NCBI RefSeq assembly: GCF_036178145.1
Contig: NZ_CP108067.1
Coordinates: forward strand, 3,534,001 to 3,598,000
Length of the DNA: 64,000 bases
Direction: 5' to 3'
From: Streptomyces sp. NBC_00273
GTDB taxonomy: Bacteria > Actinomycetota > Actinomycetes > Streptomycetales > Streptomycetaceae
Positions 26,171 to 34,744 of the stretch are shown piece by piece. The position numbers and the translations under genes are program-made. The notes beneath the pieces are model-generated. The model was not told the origin of the DNA. It did no database searches and saw nothing but the letters and a program-made list of their open reading frames with translations. How positions within the stretch are numbered: the first letter of the stretch is position 1; each line of letters starts with the position of its first letter.

Positions 26171-27646
26171 TCAGGCGGAGAGCTTGGCCAGGGCCGCGTC
26201 GATGCGGGCCAGCGAGCGCTCCTTGCCGAGGATCTCCAGCGACTCGAAGAGCGGCAGGCCGACCGTGCGGCCGGTCACGGCCACGCGGACCGGGGCCTGG
26301 GCCTTGCCGAGCTTGAGGCCGTGGGCCTCGCCGGCGGTCAGGACGGCCTGCTTGAGGGACTCGGGGTCGGTCCAGTCCGCCGACTCCAGGCCCGCGCGCG
26401 CGGTGGTGAGCAGCGCGGCCGGCTCGCCCTTCATCGCCTTGTCCCAGGAGGCCTGGTCCTCGACCGGCTCCTTGAGGAACAGGAAGTCGACGTTGGCGGT
26501 GATCTCCGACAGGACGCCCACGCGCGTCTGGGCGTACGGCGCGATGCGCTCCCAGGCCTCGGCGTCGAAGTCCTCGGGGGCCCAGTTGGCGTGCGGGGCC
26601 TGCAGCCACGGGGCGCAGCGGTCCGCGAAGACCTTCGGGTCGAGCAGGCGGATGTGGTCGCCGTTGATCGACTCGGCCTTCTTGAGGTCGAAGCGGGCCG
26701 GGTTGGCGTTCACGCCGTCGATGTCGAACTTCGACACCATCTCCTCGATCGAGAAGACGTCCTGGTCCTTGGAGAAGGACCAGCCGAGGAGCGAGAGGTA
26801 GTTCAGCAGGCCCTCGGGGAGGAAGCCGCGCTCGCGGTACAGGTTGAGCGAGGCCTCGGGGTCGCGCTTGGAGAGCTTCTTGTTGCCCTCGCCCATCACG
26901 TACGGCAGGTGGCCGAAGGCGGGGGTGCTCTTGGCGACGCCCAGCTCGATCAGTGCGGCGTAGAGGGCGATCTGGCGGGGGGTCGAGGACAGCAGGTCCT
27001 CCCCGCGCAGGACGTGCGTGATCTCCATCAGCGCGTCGTCGACCGGGTTGACCAGCGTGTACAGCGGGGCGCCGTTGGCCCGGACGATGCCGAAGTCCGG
27101 CACGTTGTCCGGGGTGAAGGTCAGCTCGCCGCGGACGAGGTCGGTGAAGGTGATCGGCTCGTCGGGCATCCGGAAGCGGACGATCGCCGGGCGGTGCTCG
27201 CCCCGGTACGCCTCGACCTGCACGGGGGTGAGCTCGCGGCAGTGGCCGTCGTAGCCGGAGGGCTTGCCGGCGGCGCGGGCGGCCGCGCGGCGCGCGTCGA
27301 GCTCTTCGGTGGAGCAGTAGCAGTGGTACGCGTAGCCGCCGTCGAGCAGCTTCTTCGCGACGTCCGCGTAGATGTCCATGCGCTCGGACTGGCGGTACGG
27401 GGCGTGCGGGCCGCCGACCTCGGGGCCCTCGTCCCAGGTGAAGCCGAGCCAGCGCAGCGAGGCGAGCAGCTGGTCGTAGGACTCCTCGGAGTCACGGGCC
27501 GCGTCGGTGTCCTCGATGCGGAAGACGAACGTGCCGCCGTGGTGGCGGGCGAACGCCCAGTTGAAGAGTGCGGTCCGGACCAGGCCCACGTGGGGGTTGC
27601 CGGTCGGGGAGGGACAGAAACGTACGCGGACAGGTCCGTTAACCAC
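26171..27646 (-). CDS. gltX: Glutamyl-tRNA synthetase
   Basis: This 491-residue class Ib synthetase charges tRNA-Glu. The HIGH-type motif appears as [19 protein letters not shown] near residue 12 and the KMSKS-type motif as [15 protein letters not shown] near 250. The GTG start at 27646 overlaps the end of the FAH-family gene by eight bases. Actinomycetes generally lack GlnRS and amidate Glu-tRNA-Gln with GatCAB, so this enzyme is probably non-discriminating. Its closeness to three tRNA-Glu and two tRNA-Gln genes is consistent with that. Confidence 0.96.
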   Translation of the reverse strand: MVNGPVRVRFCPSPTGNPHVGLVRTALFNWAFARHHGGTFVFRIEDTDAARDSEESYDQLLASLRWLGFTWDEGPEVGGPHAPYRQSERMDIYADVAKKLLDGGYAYHCYCSTEELDARRAAARAAGKPSGYDGHCRELTPVQVEAYRGEHRPAIVRFRMPDEPITFTDLVRGELTFTPDNVPDFGIVRANGAPLYTLVNPVDDALMEITHVLRGEDLLSSTPRQIALYAALIELGVAKSTPAFGHLPYVMGEGNKKLSKRDPEASLNLYRERGFLPEGLLNYLSLLGWSFSKDQDVFSIEEMVSKFDIDGVNANPARFDLKKAESINGDHIRLLDPKVFADRCAPWLQAPHANWAPEDFDAEAWERIAPYAQTRVGVLSEITANVDFLFLKEPVEDQASWDKAMKGEPAALLTTARAGLESADWTDPESLKQAVLTAGEAHGLKLGKAQAPVRVAVTGRTVGLPLFESLEILGKERSLARIDAALAKLSA

Positions 27647-28445
27647 GCTTGATCACCTTGTTGGTGAGAGTGCCGATGCCTTCGATGGTGACGGCGACCT
27701 CGTCGCCGACGTTGAGGGGGCCGACTCCGGCCGGGGTCCCCGTGAGGATGACGTCGCCGGGCAGCAGCGTCATGGCCTCGGAGATGTGGACGATCAGGTC
27801 CTCGATGGAGCGGACCATGTCACTGGTACGGCCGAGCTGGCGCTGTTCGCCGTTGACCGTGCACTGGATGGTCAGGTCGCTCGGGTCCAGGTCGGTCTCG
27901 ATCCAGGGGCCGAGGGGGCAGGCGCTGTCGAAGCCCTTCGCCCGGGCCCACTGCTTCTCCCGCTGCTGGACGTCGCGCGCGGTGACGTCGTTGGCGCAGG
28001 TGTAGCCGAGGATGACGTCCTTGACGCGCTCCTTCGGGACCTCGCGGCACATGCGGCCGATGACCACGGCGAGCTCCGCCTCGTGGTGGAGGTCCTGGGA
28101 GAAGGAGGGGTAGGTGATCGGGTCACCCGGGCCGACCACCGAGGTGGAGGGCTTGAAGAAGGTGATCGGGGCGTCGGGACGGCCTTGATCGTCAAAGATG
28201 GCGTTGCCGAGCTCCGCCGCGTGCTCCGCGTAGTTGCGGCCGATGGCCACGACCTTGTTCGGGAGCACGGGCGGCAGCAGCCGGACCTTGCTCATCGGGA
28301 CCTTCGTGCCCGAGAGCTCGAAGTCCGCGAAGGGGATGCCCTTGATGATGTCGAGCACGAGCGTGGAGTCGTCGCCGGGGGCGCCGTCGCCCTCGACCGC
28401 GCCGAACGCGACGTTGCCGTCGATCGAGAACCTGGCGATGCGCAC
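27639..28445 (-). CDS. Fumarylacetoacetate hydrolase family protein
   Basis: A 268-residue FAH-fold enzyme. The core motif [16 protein letters not shown] and metal-binding [17 protein letters not shown] are followed by [23 protein letters not shown] and [14 protein letters not shown]. Family members act as hydrolases, decarboxylases or isomerases on 2-keto acids in aromatic or oxaloacetate metabolism; the substrate cannot be told from sequence. The start is GTG at 28445. It is immediately upstream of and overlaps gltX, a conserved pairing in Streptomyces. Confidence 0.9.
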   Translation of the reverse strand: MRIARFSIDGNVAFGAVEGDGAPGDDSTLVLDIIKGIPFADFELSGTKVPMSKVRLLPPVLPNKVVAIGRNYAEHAAELGNAIFDDQGRPDAPITFFKPSTSVVGPGDPITYPSFSQDLHHEAELAVVIGRMCREVPKERVKDVILGYTCANDVTARDVQQREKQWARAKGFDSACPLGPWIETDLDPSDLTIQCTVNGEQRQLGRTSDMVRSIEDLIVHISEAMTLLPGDVILTGTPAGVGPLNVGDEVAVTIEGIGTLTNKVIKRG

Positions 28446-28542
28446 CGGTTGCGTCTGCCCCTCTGTATTTCCGCTGGCTGGAGTCTGCGGACCCCAGGCT
28501 AACGCGGCGGGCAGCGGCGCTTCACGTTCCTTTACGGGGTGG

Positions 28543-28731
28543 CTACTCCGCGGCGGCGGCGACCGGCACGTTCATCAGGACGGTGCGGCGCGGGTTCGCG
28601 GTCTGCGTCGGCAGCTCGACGGCGTGCTCCGGGGTGGCCGGTGCCGCCTGCAGGTCCTCGGCGTCCTTGAGGTGCGCGAGGGTCGTGCGGCGGGGGTTGG
28701 CTATGTTGCGGAACATCGTCGTCGTCTTCAT
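28543..28731 (-). CDS. Small peptide with two ANPRRT motifs (possible precursor or signal peptide)
   Basis: The 62-residue product starts MKTTTMFRNIANPRR and ends NVPVAAAAE. The motif ANPRRT-[TV]-L occurs twice (about residues 11-18 and 46-53), separated by an acidic Ala/Pro/Glu-rich linker. There is no signal peptide and no membrane segment. A degenerate upstream direct repeat of CCAACCC (28782-28788 and 28794-28800) may be regulatory. The repeat architecture resembles a multi-core peptide, but no modifying enzyme lies beside it. It may instead be a small protein-interaction module. The ribosome site is weak (GAGGAC, well upstream). Confidence 0.65.
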   Translation of the reverse strand: MKTTTMFRNIANPRRTTLAHLKDAEDLQAAPATPEHAVELPTQTANPRRTVLMNVPVAAAAE

Positions 28732-29310
28732 CTGAGTTCGGGGTCCTCGGTTCGATCTTTGAGTGTCGGCTGTTGCATGCACCAACCCTGGCGCCAACCC
28801 TTTAAGGGGCAAGGCTAAACATCTGAATCCCCCGGCGAACCAGGAAGTAATGGCCACGGCTGTGTGAGTTTGCTCACCCTTGACCCGACATTACTGGCAT
28901 ATTGGACAGTCAATTCCAGCCCCCGAAACGGACATTGCGCCACTGAATGCTGCATTCCGCTCCTGATCATCTCGACTGGGACACCTTGACAGCCCTGTTG
29001 TTTGGATGGCGTAAGTCCGATTTCTACCGAATGCAGTCGCACATCGAGTAGCTCATCTGTCACAAGCCGTAACCGACTCTCCGGGCCGACACTCGCACCT
29101 TGTTGGAGATCCGCCACTGTGCTGGAATTCGCGGGACCGCCGCGGGAATGAGCCGGCGCGCAGGTGGCGCGACACCGCGCCGAGCGCGGTGGCAAGGAGA
29201 GGAAGACGCGCCGGTCACCGACGACCACCATGGGGCGGCAAGTGCCCCACGACTCGACACCGTCCCACCGGTCGCCCGGCGGGACGCCTGGTCCAGAGGT
29301 TGCGACGCTA
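28732..29310. other. Long intergenic region upstream of conservon 1
   Basis: About 580 bases between the divergent ANPRRT peptide gene and cvnA1. It is AT-richer than its flanks near 28860-29060. It holds a 12-base-period direct repeat of CCAACCC at 28782-28800 but no credible further gene. It probably contains both divergent promoters; AGAGGTTG at 29295-29302, eight bases before the cvnA1 GTG, is shared with cvnA2. Confidence 0.5.
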
Positions 29311-32300
29311 GTGCAGGGACGATTCAAGAGGGATGGCAGCGCTGCGGCGGAGCAGGAGCCGCGCGGCGGGACCGACCGTGGCTCCTCGCCCCAGCACGCC
29401 CAGAACCGCGGGCCGGCTGTCGAAGGCGCAGGCCCCGACACCTCCGCCGCGGTGAAGGCGAAGGGCCGTGGGAAGTCCGTGAAGGCCAGGGTCAAGGCGA
29501 AAGCCGGACCCCTCGCGCCTGCCGGACCGGCTGAGCAGGACGAAGCGATACCGAAGGCCCCCAACGGGCCCGGCTCTCGCCTCGCCATGCAGAACTGGCG
29601 CATCAGCACGCGACTCGTGTCGCTGCTGACCCTGCCGGTCGTCGCCGCCACCACGCTCGGTGGTTTCCGTATCAACGACTCGCTCAACGACATCGCGCAG
29701 CTGGAGCACATGCAGCTGCTGACGACGATGACGCGACAGGCCACCAACCTGGCCGCCATGCTCCAGGAGGAGCGCGACCTCTCCGCAGGTCCGCTGTCCC
29801 TCTCCAAGGGCAAGACCACCAGCAGTGTCGACGTGGTCCGGCAGCAGACCGACACCGCCGCCAAGGCCTTCGCCGCGGCGACCGACAAGGTCGACAGCAC
29901 GGGCGAGAAGGACGACACGCTCAGGTCGATCCGCAACAACGTCCTGCAGATCGGTCGCCAGCTCACCAACATCGATACGATCCGCACCCGTGCGTACGTC
30001 AACGGCGCCCAGCAGACCGTCAGTGAGTACAACGCGGTCATCGTCTCGCTGCTCTCGCTCTCCCAGGACATGGCGCAGGCCACGTCCAACCCGGAGATGA
30101 TCAAGCGTACCCGCGCCCTGGCCGCGTTCTCCGCCGCCAAGGAGTACGCCTCCATCCAGCGCGCGATCATCGCCGCCTCGCTCCCCGACACCAACGAGCG
30201 CCAGGGTGAGCTGAAGGAGAACGACCGGCTCTACGCCCTCTCCGCCCAGAAGGGCGAGCAGCAGTCGAAGACGACCTTCGGACTCGTCTACCAGGGCCGG
30301 ACCGAGGAGCTCCTCGCCGGTCTGGGTGACAGCAACTCCGAGATCTCCACCGCCGACGGCTACTCCCGCCGCGTCCTGGCCAGCCAGGACGCGTTCCTCC
30401 GGGAGAAGAACCGCTCCTGGCTCGACTGGTACGACGCCGACGGCACCAAGCTCCAGGCCATGAAGGTCATCGAGCTGACCCTGCTCGAGGAGATGGAGCA
30501 GAAGGCCCGTGAGCTGAAGAACGAGGCCCAGCAGGACGCCATCATCAACGGTGCCCTGATCCTCCTCGTCCTCGGTGTCTCCCTCGTCGGCGCCTTCGTC
30601 ATGGCCCGCTCGATGATCCGCTCGCTGCGCCGCCTGCAGGACACCGCGACGCGCGTCGCGCAGGACCGGCTGCCCGAGCTCGTCAAGCAGCTGTCCGAGT
30701 CCGACCCGCAGGACGTGGACACGTCCGTGGAGTCGGTCGGCGTGCACACCCGCGACGAGATCGGCCAGGTGGCCGCGGCATTCGACGACGTGCACCGCGA
30801 GGCCGTCCGACTCGCCGCCGAGCAGGCCCTCCTGCGAGGCAACGTCAACGCGATGTTCACCAACCTCTCGCGCCGCTCGCAGGGCCTCATCCAGCGTCAG
30901 CTCTCGCTCATCTCCGAACTGGAGTCGCGCGAGGCCGACCCGGACCAGCTCTCCTCGCTCTTCAAGCTCGACCACCTCGCGACCCGCATGCGCCGTAACG
31001 GCGAAAACCTCCTCGTCCTCGCGGGCGAGGAGCCGGGCCGCCGGTGGACCCGCCCCGTCCCGCTGGTCGACGTGCTCCGCGCCGCCGCCTCCGAGGTGGA
31101 GCAGTACGAGCGCGTCGAGCTGGCCTCGGTGCCCGGCACCGATGTCGCCGGCCGCGTGGTCAACGACCTCGTGCACGTCCTCGCCGAGCTGCTGGAGAAC
31201 GCCACCTCGTTCTCCTCCCCGCAGACCAAGGTCAAGGTCACCGGTCACGCACTGCCCGACGGCCGCGTGCTCGTCGAGATCCACGACACCGGCATCGGCC
31301 TCTCCCCCGAGGACCTCGCCGCGATCAACGAGCGACTCGCGTCGCCGCCGACCGTGGACGTCTCCGTCTCCCGACGCATGGGTCTGTTCGTGGTCGGCCG
31401 CCTGTCCCTGCGACACGGCATCCGCATCCAGCTGCGCCCCTCCGACTCGGGCGGTACGACGGCCCTCGTCATGCTGCCGGTGGACGTCGCCCAGGGCGGC
31501 AAGAAGCCGGCTCCGATGCCGGGCCAGGGCGGCCCCGGTGGCGCTCCGGGTGCTCCCGGTGCGCAGGGTGCCATGGGCGGCGCGGCCGCACGTCCGTCCG
31601 TCGGCTCGGGTCCGCAGCGCGGTCAGGTCGCCGGTGGCGGCCAGCGCGCCGCTCTGCCGGGCCGCGACAGCGCGGGCCAGCGTCCGCAGGGCGGTCGCCC
31701 GCAGCAGGGTGGTCCCGGTGGCCGTCCGCAGCAGGGTCCGACCACCGCGGGCCAGGGCCAGGGTGCCTTCGGTTCCGGTGCGCCGCTGCCGGCCCGCGGT
31801 CCGGTCCCCAGCCCCGGATTCGGTGGTGGCCCGCAGGCCCGTCCGGCTTCCGGTCCGACCGGATACCCGCAGGGCAACGCCTTCGAGCGACCCCAGCAGT
31901 CGCAGCAGCAGTCGCAGCAGCAGCCCCAGCAGCCGGCCGCTCCCGCGGCGCCGGCCCAGAACGGCCCCCGGCCGCAGCTGCCGCCGCGCGGTGGCGCTCC
32001 TCGTGCGGAGCTCCCCGGGCCGCAGACCACCAGCTGGGGCAGCGACCAGGCGCGCGGTCACGACGAGCTCTCGGGCCCCGGCTCGACGGCCGAGTTCGCC
32101 CGCCCGGACTTCAACGCCCCGATGCCCCAGGCGGACGGCGTCGCCAGCACGACCGGACAGTTCGAGCGTCCGGACGTGCGGGGCACCGTGGACCCGTCCA
32201 CCACCGGACAGTTCGAGCGCCCGGGCTACCAGCCCCAGCGTCCCGGCGGCCCCGGTGTCGGCGGCTACGCCCCGCAGCAGCCCCAGGCACAGGCCCCGCA

Positions 32301-32919
32301 GGCCGGCAACGGGTACGCACCCGTACCGCCCGCGCGGCCCGAGACCCCGCGGCTGCCGCAGGCTCACCGGCCGGAGGCGCTGCCCCCGGCCCAGAGCCCC
32401 GGCGAGGCCCGCAGCCCGATCTTCGACACCCTGGAGTCGAACTGGTTCCGCGAGGAGGGGCAGCAGCCCCCCGCGCAGGGACCGGGCACGGCGATCCCCC
32501 AGCAGGGCCAGCAGTCCGCTCCGGCGGCCCCGGCGCCGCAGCAACCGCTGCCGCAGCGCGGCCAGGAGCAGGCGGCCGAGCCCGCCGGCACGGCGACCGG
32601 CGCCATGCCGACCGTCAGCTGGAAGTCCTCGCCGAACGACGAGCTGATGCGGCAGGCCGAGCGCGTGCGCCAGCCCGCCGCCGGCGGCATCACGACCTCG
32701 GGGCTGCCCCGCCGGGTCCCGCGGGCGAACCTCGTGGCCGGCACTGCGCAGCAGCAGGCCGAGGCGCAGTCGGGTCCGCAGGTCTCGCGTGCACCGGACG
32801 ACGTCCGTGGCCGTCTGACCAACCTCCGACGCGGTATCCAGCAGGGCCGTCAGGCCGGCAACAACGGACCGGCGACCGGCAGTTACCACATCGACCCCAC
32901 TTACCAGCAGGAGCGTTAG
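29311..32919 (+). CDS. cvnA1: Conservon 1 sensor histidine kinase-like protein CvnA1
   Basis: About 1202 residues. TM1 (around 102-121) and TM2 (around 411-436) flank an extracytoplasmic nitrate/nitrite-sensor-like domain. A HAMP segment and a divergent dimerisation region with His555 (LDHLATRMRRNGENLL) follow. The HATPase_c domain (about 610-730) has N-box ELLENATSFSS and G-box HDTGIGLSPEDL. The last ~470 residues are Pro/Gln/Gly-rich and disordered. In Streptomyces conservons CvnA recruits CvnB-D to the membrane, resembling a G-protein-coupled receptor system. Start choice: GTG at 29311, because AGAGGTTG-N8-GTG is shared exactly with cvnA2; longer frames reach 29164. Confidence 0.88.
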   Translation: MQGRFKRDGSAAAEQEPRGGTDRGSSPQHAQNRGPAVEGAGPDTSAAVKAKGRGKSVKARVKAKAGPLAPAGPAEQDEAIPKAPNGPGSRLAMQNWRISTRLVSLLTLPVVAATTLGGFRINDSLNDIAQLEHMQLLTTMTRQATNLAAMLQEERDLSAGPLSLSKGKTTSSVDVVRQQTDTAAKAFAAATDKVDSTGEKDDTLRSIRNNVLQIGRQLTNIDTIRTRAYVNGAQQTVSEYNAVIVSLLSLSQDMAQATSNPEMIKRTRALAAFSAAKEYASIQRAIIAASLPDTNERQGELKENDRLYALSAQKGEQQSKTTFGLVYQGRTEELLAGLGDSNSEISTADGYSRRVLASQDAFLREKNRSWLDWYDADGTKLQAMKVIELTLLEEMEQKARELKNEAQQDAIINGALILLVLGVSLVGAFVMARSMIRSLRRLQDTATRVAQDRLPELVKQLSESDPQDVDTSVESVGVHTRDEIGQVAAAFDDVHREAVRLAAEQALLRGNVNAMFTNLSRRSQGLIQRQLSLISELESREADPDQLSSLFKLDHLATRMRRNGENLLVLAGEEPGRRWTRPVPLVDVLRAAASEVEQYERVELASVPGTDVAGRVVNDLVHVLAELLENATSFSSPQTKVKVTGHALPDGRVLVEIHDTGIGLSPEDLAAINERLASPPTVDVSVSRRMGLFVVGRLSLRHGIRIQLRPSDSGGTTALVMLPVDVAQGGKKPAPMPGQGGPGGAPGAPGAQGAMGGAAARPSVGSGPQRGQVAGGGQRAALPGRDSAGQRPQGGRPQQGGPGGRPQQGPTTAGQGQGAFGSGAPLPARGPVPSPGFGGGPQARPASGPTGYPQGNAFERPQQSQQQSQQQPQQPAAPAAPAQNGPRPQLPPRGGAPRAELPGPQTTSWGSDQARGHDELSGPGSTAEFARPDFNAPMPQADGVASTTGQFERPDVRGTVDPSTTGQFERPGYQPQRPGGPGVGGYAPQQPQAQAPQAGNGYAPVPPARPETPRLPQAHRPEALPPAQSPGEARSPIFDTLESNWFREEGQQPPAQGPGTAIPQQGQQSAPAAPAPQQPLPQRGQEQAAEPAGTATGAMPTVSWKSSPNDELMRQAERVRQPAAGGITTSGLPRRVPRANLVAGTAQQQAEAQSGPQVSRAPDDVRGRLTNLRRGIQQGRQAGNNGPATGSYHIDPTYQQER

Positions 32920-33342
32920 TTGAGTTCGATGAGCCAGGCGGCACAGAACCTGAACTGGTTGATCACCAACTTCGTGGACAACACCCCCGGGGTGTCCCAC
33001 ACGGTGGTGGTCTCCGCCGACGGCCTCCTTCTGGCGATGTCCGAAGGATTCCCGCGCGACCGCGCCGATCAGCTGGCGGCCGTGGCCTCCGGACTGACTT
33101 CGCTGACCGCCGGTGCCTCCCGTATCTTCGAGGGTGGCGCCGTCAACCAGACCGTGGTCGAGATGGACCGGGGATTCCTCTTCCTCATGTCCGTCTCGGA
33201 CGGATCCTCGTTGGCCGTACTGGCGCACCCCGAGTGCGACATCGGCCTCGTGGGCTACGAGATGGCTCTTCTGGTGGATCGCGCGGGCAGTGTCCTCACC
33301 CCGGACCTGCGCGCCGAACTGCAGGGAAGTCTGCTCGGCTGA
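32920..33342 (+). CDS. cvnB1: Conservon 1 roadblock/LC7 protein CvnB1
   Basis: This 140-residue roadblock/LC7-fold protein (LNWLITNFVDNTPGVSHTV, then VVVSADGLLLAMSEG and VLAHPECDIGLVGYEMA) probably acts with the GTPase CvnD1. The start is TTG at 32920, directly after the cvnA1 stop with AGGAG six bases upstream; the paralogue has GTG at the same place, and an ATG three codons later is an alternative. It differs from CvnB2 at three of 140 positions, and the first 100 bases from 32927 are identical in both genes. Confidence 0.93.
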   Translation: MSSMSQAAQNLNWLITNFVDNTPGVSHTVVVSADGLLLAMSEGFPRDRADQLAAVASGLTSLTAGASRIFEGGAVNQTVVEMDRGFLFLMSVSDGSSLAVLAHPECDIGLVGYEMALLVDRAGSVLTPDLRAELQGSLLG

Positions 33343-33350
33343 CTTCCCAC

Positions 33351-33383
33351 TCTCCCGGCCGGACGGTACTACCGGCCGGGAGA
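33351..33383 (+). other. Hairpin between cvnB1 and cvnC1
   Basis: A 12-bp perfect stem (TCTCCCGGCCGG/CCGGCCGGGAGA) with a nine-base loop starts eight bases after the cvnB1 stop. No U-tract follows. It may attenuate transcription or stabilise/process the cvnA-B part of the message. A different hairpin occupies the same place in conservon 2. Confidence 0.75.
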
Positions 33384-33493
33384 TCGGGGCCCCACCCCGG
33401 AATCCAGTACTCCCGCCAGGCCGTCATCCCGTCCCCCCACCGGCCGCCCCGTAAGACGGCACGCTGACCACTGCTGTCCAGCCCGGAGGATCA

Positions 33494-33886
33494 ATGACCC
33501 CGCCCCCCGCCTACTCCGATTCGTACGGAGACTCGTACTCGGAAGGCGATCAGCCGCTGGTGCGTCCGTACGCCATGACCGGCGGCCGGACCCGGCCCCG
33601 CTACCAGCTCGCCATCGAGGCGCTGGTCAGCACCACCGCCGATCCGATGCACCTGTCCGGCCTGCTCCCCGAGCACCAGCGCATCTGCACCCTGTGCCGC
33701 GAGGTCAAGTCGGTCGCCGAGGTCTCCGCACTGCTGTCGATGCCGCTCGGTGTCGCCCGGATCCTCGTCGCCGACCTGGCGGAGGCCGGAATGGTGGCCA
33801 TCCACCAGCCGGGCAATGGAGAGGCCGGCGGCACGCCGGATGTAACGCTGCTCGAAAGGGTGCTCAGTGGCCTTCGGAACATCTAG
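33494..33886 (+). CDS. cvnC1: Conservon 1 DUF742 protein CvnC1
   Basis: The 130-residue DUF742 protein starts MTPPPAYSDSYGD after GGAGGATCA. The conserved core runs from LVRPYAMTGGRTRPRYQLAIEALVS to a winged-helix-like segment (EHQRICTLCREVKSVAEVSALL, PLGVARILVADLAEAGMVAIH). It is predicted to bind the CvnA/CvnD partners; DNA binding is not shown. It lies 151 bases after cvnB1 with a hairpin between, and overlaps cvnD1 by 20 bases, as in conservon 2. Confidence 0.92.
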   Translation: MTPPPAYSDSYGDSYSEGDQPLVRPYAMTGGRTRPRYQLAIEALVSTTADPMHLSGLLPEHQRICTLCREVKSVAEVSALLSMPLGVARILVADLAEAGMVAIHQPGNGEAGGTPDVTLLERVLSGLRNI

Positions 33887-34451
33887 CGGAGCGGCTCCTG
33901 CTCGCTCCACCACCTCCGCGAAGATCGTGGTGGCGGGCGGCTTCGGCGTGGGCAAGACCACGTTCGTCGGAGCCGTGTCGGAGATCAACCCGCTGCGCAC
34001 CGAAGCCGTGATGACCAGTGCCTCGGCCGGGATCGACGACCTCACCCACACCGGTGACAAGACGACCACCACGGTCGCCATGGACTTCGGCCGCATCACG
34101 CTCGACCAGGACCTGATCCTGTACCTCTTCGGTACCCCGGGCCAGGACCGCTTCTGGTTCATGTGGGACGACCTCGTCCGCGGCGCCATCGGCGCGATCG
34201 TGCTCGTGGACACGCGCCGCCTCGCCGACTGCTTCCCCGCGGTCGACTACTTCGAGAACAGCGGCCTGCCGTTCGTCGTGGCCCTCAACGGCTTCGAGGG
34301 GCACCAGCCCTACACGCCGGAAGAAGTCCGCGAGGCCCTGCAGATCGGCCCCGGTGCTCCGATCATCACCACCGACGCCCGCCACCGCGCGGACGCCAAG
34401 AGCGCGCTCATCACGCTCGTCGAGCACGCGCTGATGGCGCGGCTCAAATAA
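33867..34451 (+). CDS. cvnD1: Conservon 1 small GTPase CvnD1
   Basis: A 194-residue Ras-like GTPase of the conservon type. P-loop GGFGVGKTTF (about 24-33) and switch II/G3 FGTPGQDRFWF (about 87-97) are clear. The usual guanine-specificity motif NKxD is replaced by LNGFE (about 141-145). The GTG start at 33867 overlaps cvnC1 by 20 bases. Bacterial conservon GTPases bind and hydrolyse GTP and shuttle onto CvnA/B. Large blocks are identical at DNA level to cvnD2 (33981-34195 without a difference). Confidence 0.94.
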   Translation: MAFGTSSGAAPARSTTSAKIVVAGGFGVGKTTFVGAVSEINPLRTEAVMTSASAGIDDLTHTGDKTTTTVAMDFGRITLDQDLILYLFGTPGQDRFWFMWDDLVRGAIGAIVLVDTRRLADCFPAVDYFENSGLPFVVALNGFEGHQPYTPEEVREALQIGPGAPIITTDARHRADAKSALITLVEHALMARLK

Positions 34452-34474
34452 CACGGTTTCAGTTGTCGTGCGGG

Positions 34475-34510
34475 AGGGGCGGGCTGTGTCATACGACACG
34501 GCCCGCCCCT
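34475..34510 (+). terminator. Terminator of conservon 1
   Basis: A 16-bp stem with one wobble pair (AGGGGCGGGCTGTGTC and complement) and an ATAC loop lies 23 bases after cvnD1. It is followed by GTCGTTC. Confidence 0.85.
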
Positions 34511-34744
34511 GTCGTTCATAACGTTTCGACAGTGAATTGCGGCCACTCGGCAACGGGATGCGGTCGCCCGGTGCCACTGCGCGCACAACTGCCCCCATTT
34601 TTGCCGCAGGTCGCTCTTTATGTCCGATTTATGTAGGGCATAAGCTTCTGGGTGTGGCCGGTTTCAACTGTTTGGAACACGGCCGTTAACCGTGCTGGAA
34701 TTCAACGAACTAGCTAGTAGCACCGCCGAGAGGTTGTTGGTCGA
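34511..34744 (+). promoter_or_regulatory. Promoter region of conservon 2
   Basis: This 234-base interval is AT-richer than its surroundings and contains a TTTATGT direct repeat (around 34617-34634). It ends with AGAGGTTG eight bases before the cvnA2 GTG, as in conservon 1. The promoter itself cannot be placed with confidence. Confidence 0.4.

Noticed and set aside
29308..33228. Long minus-strand frame opposite cvnA1-cvnB1 (1306 codons) and a similar one at 34664-37561
   Set aside because: Composition is low-complexity Arg/Gly/Leu, without domain motifs, and lies entirely antisense to well-supported conservon genes.
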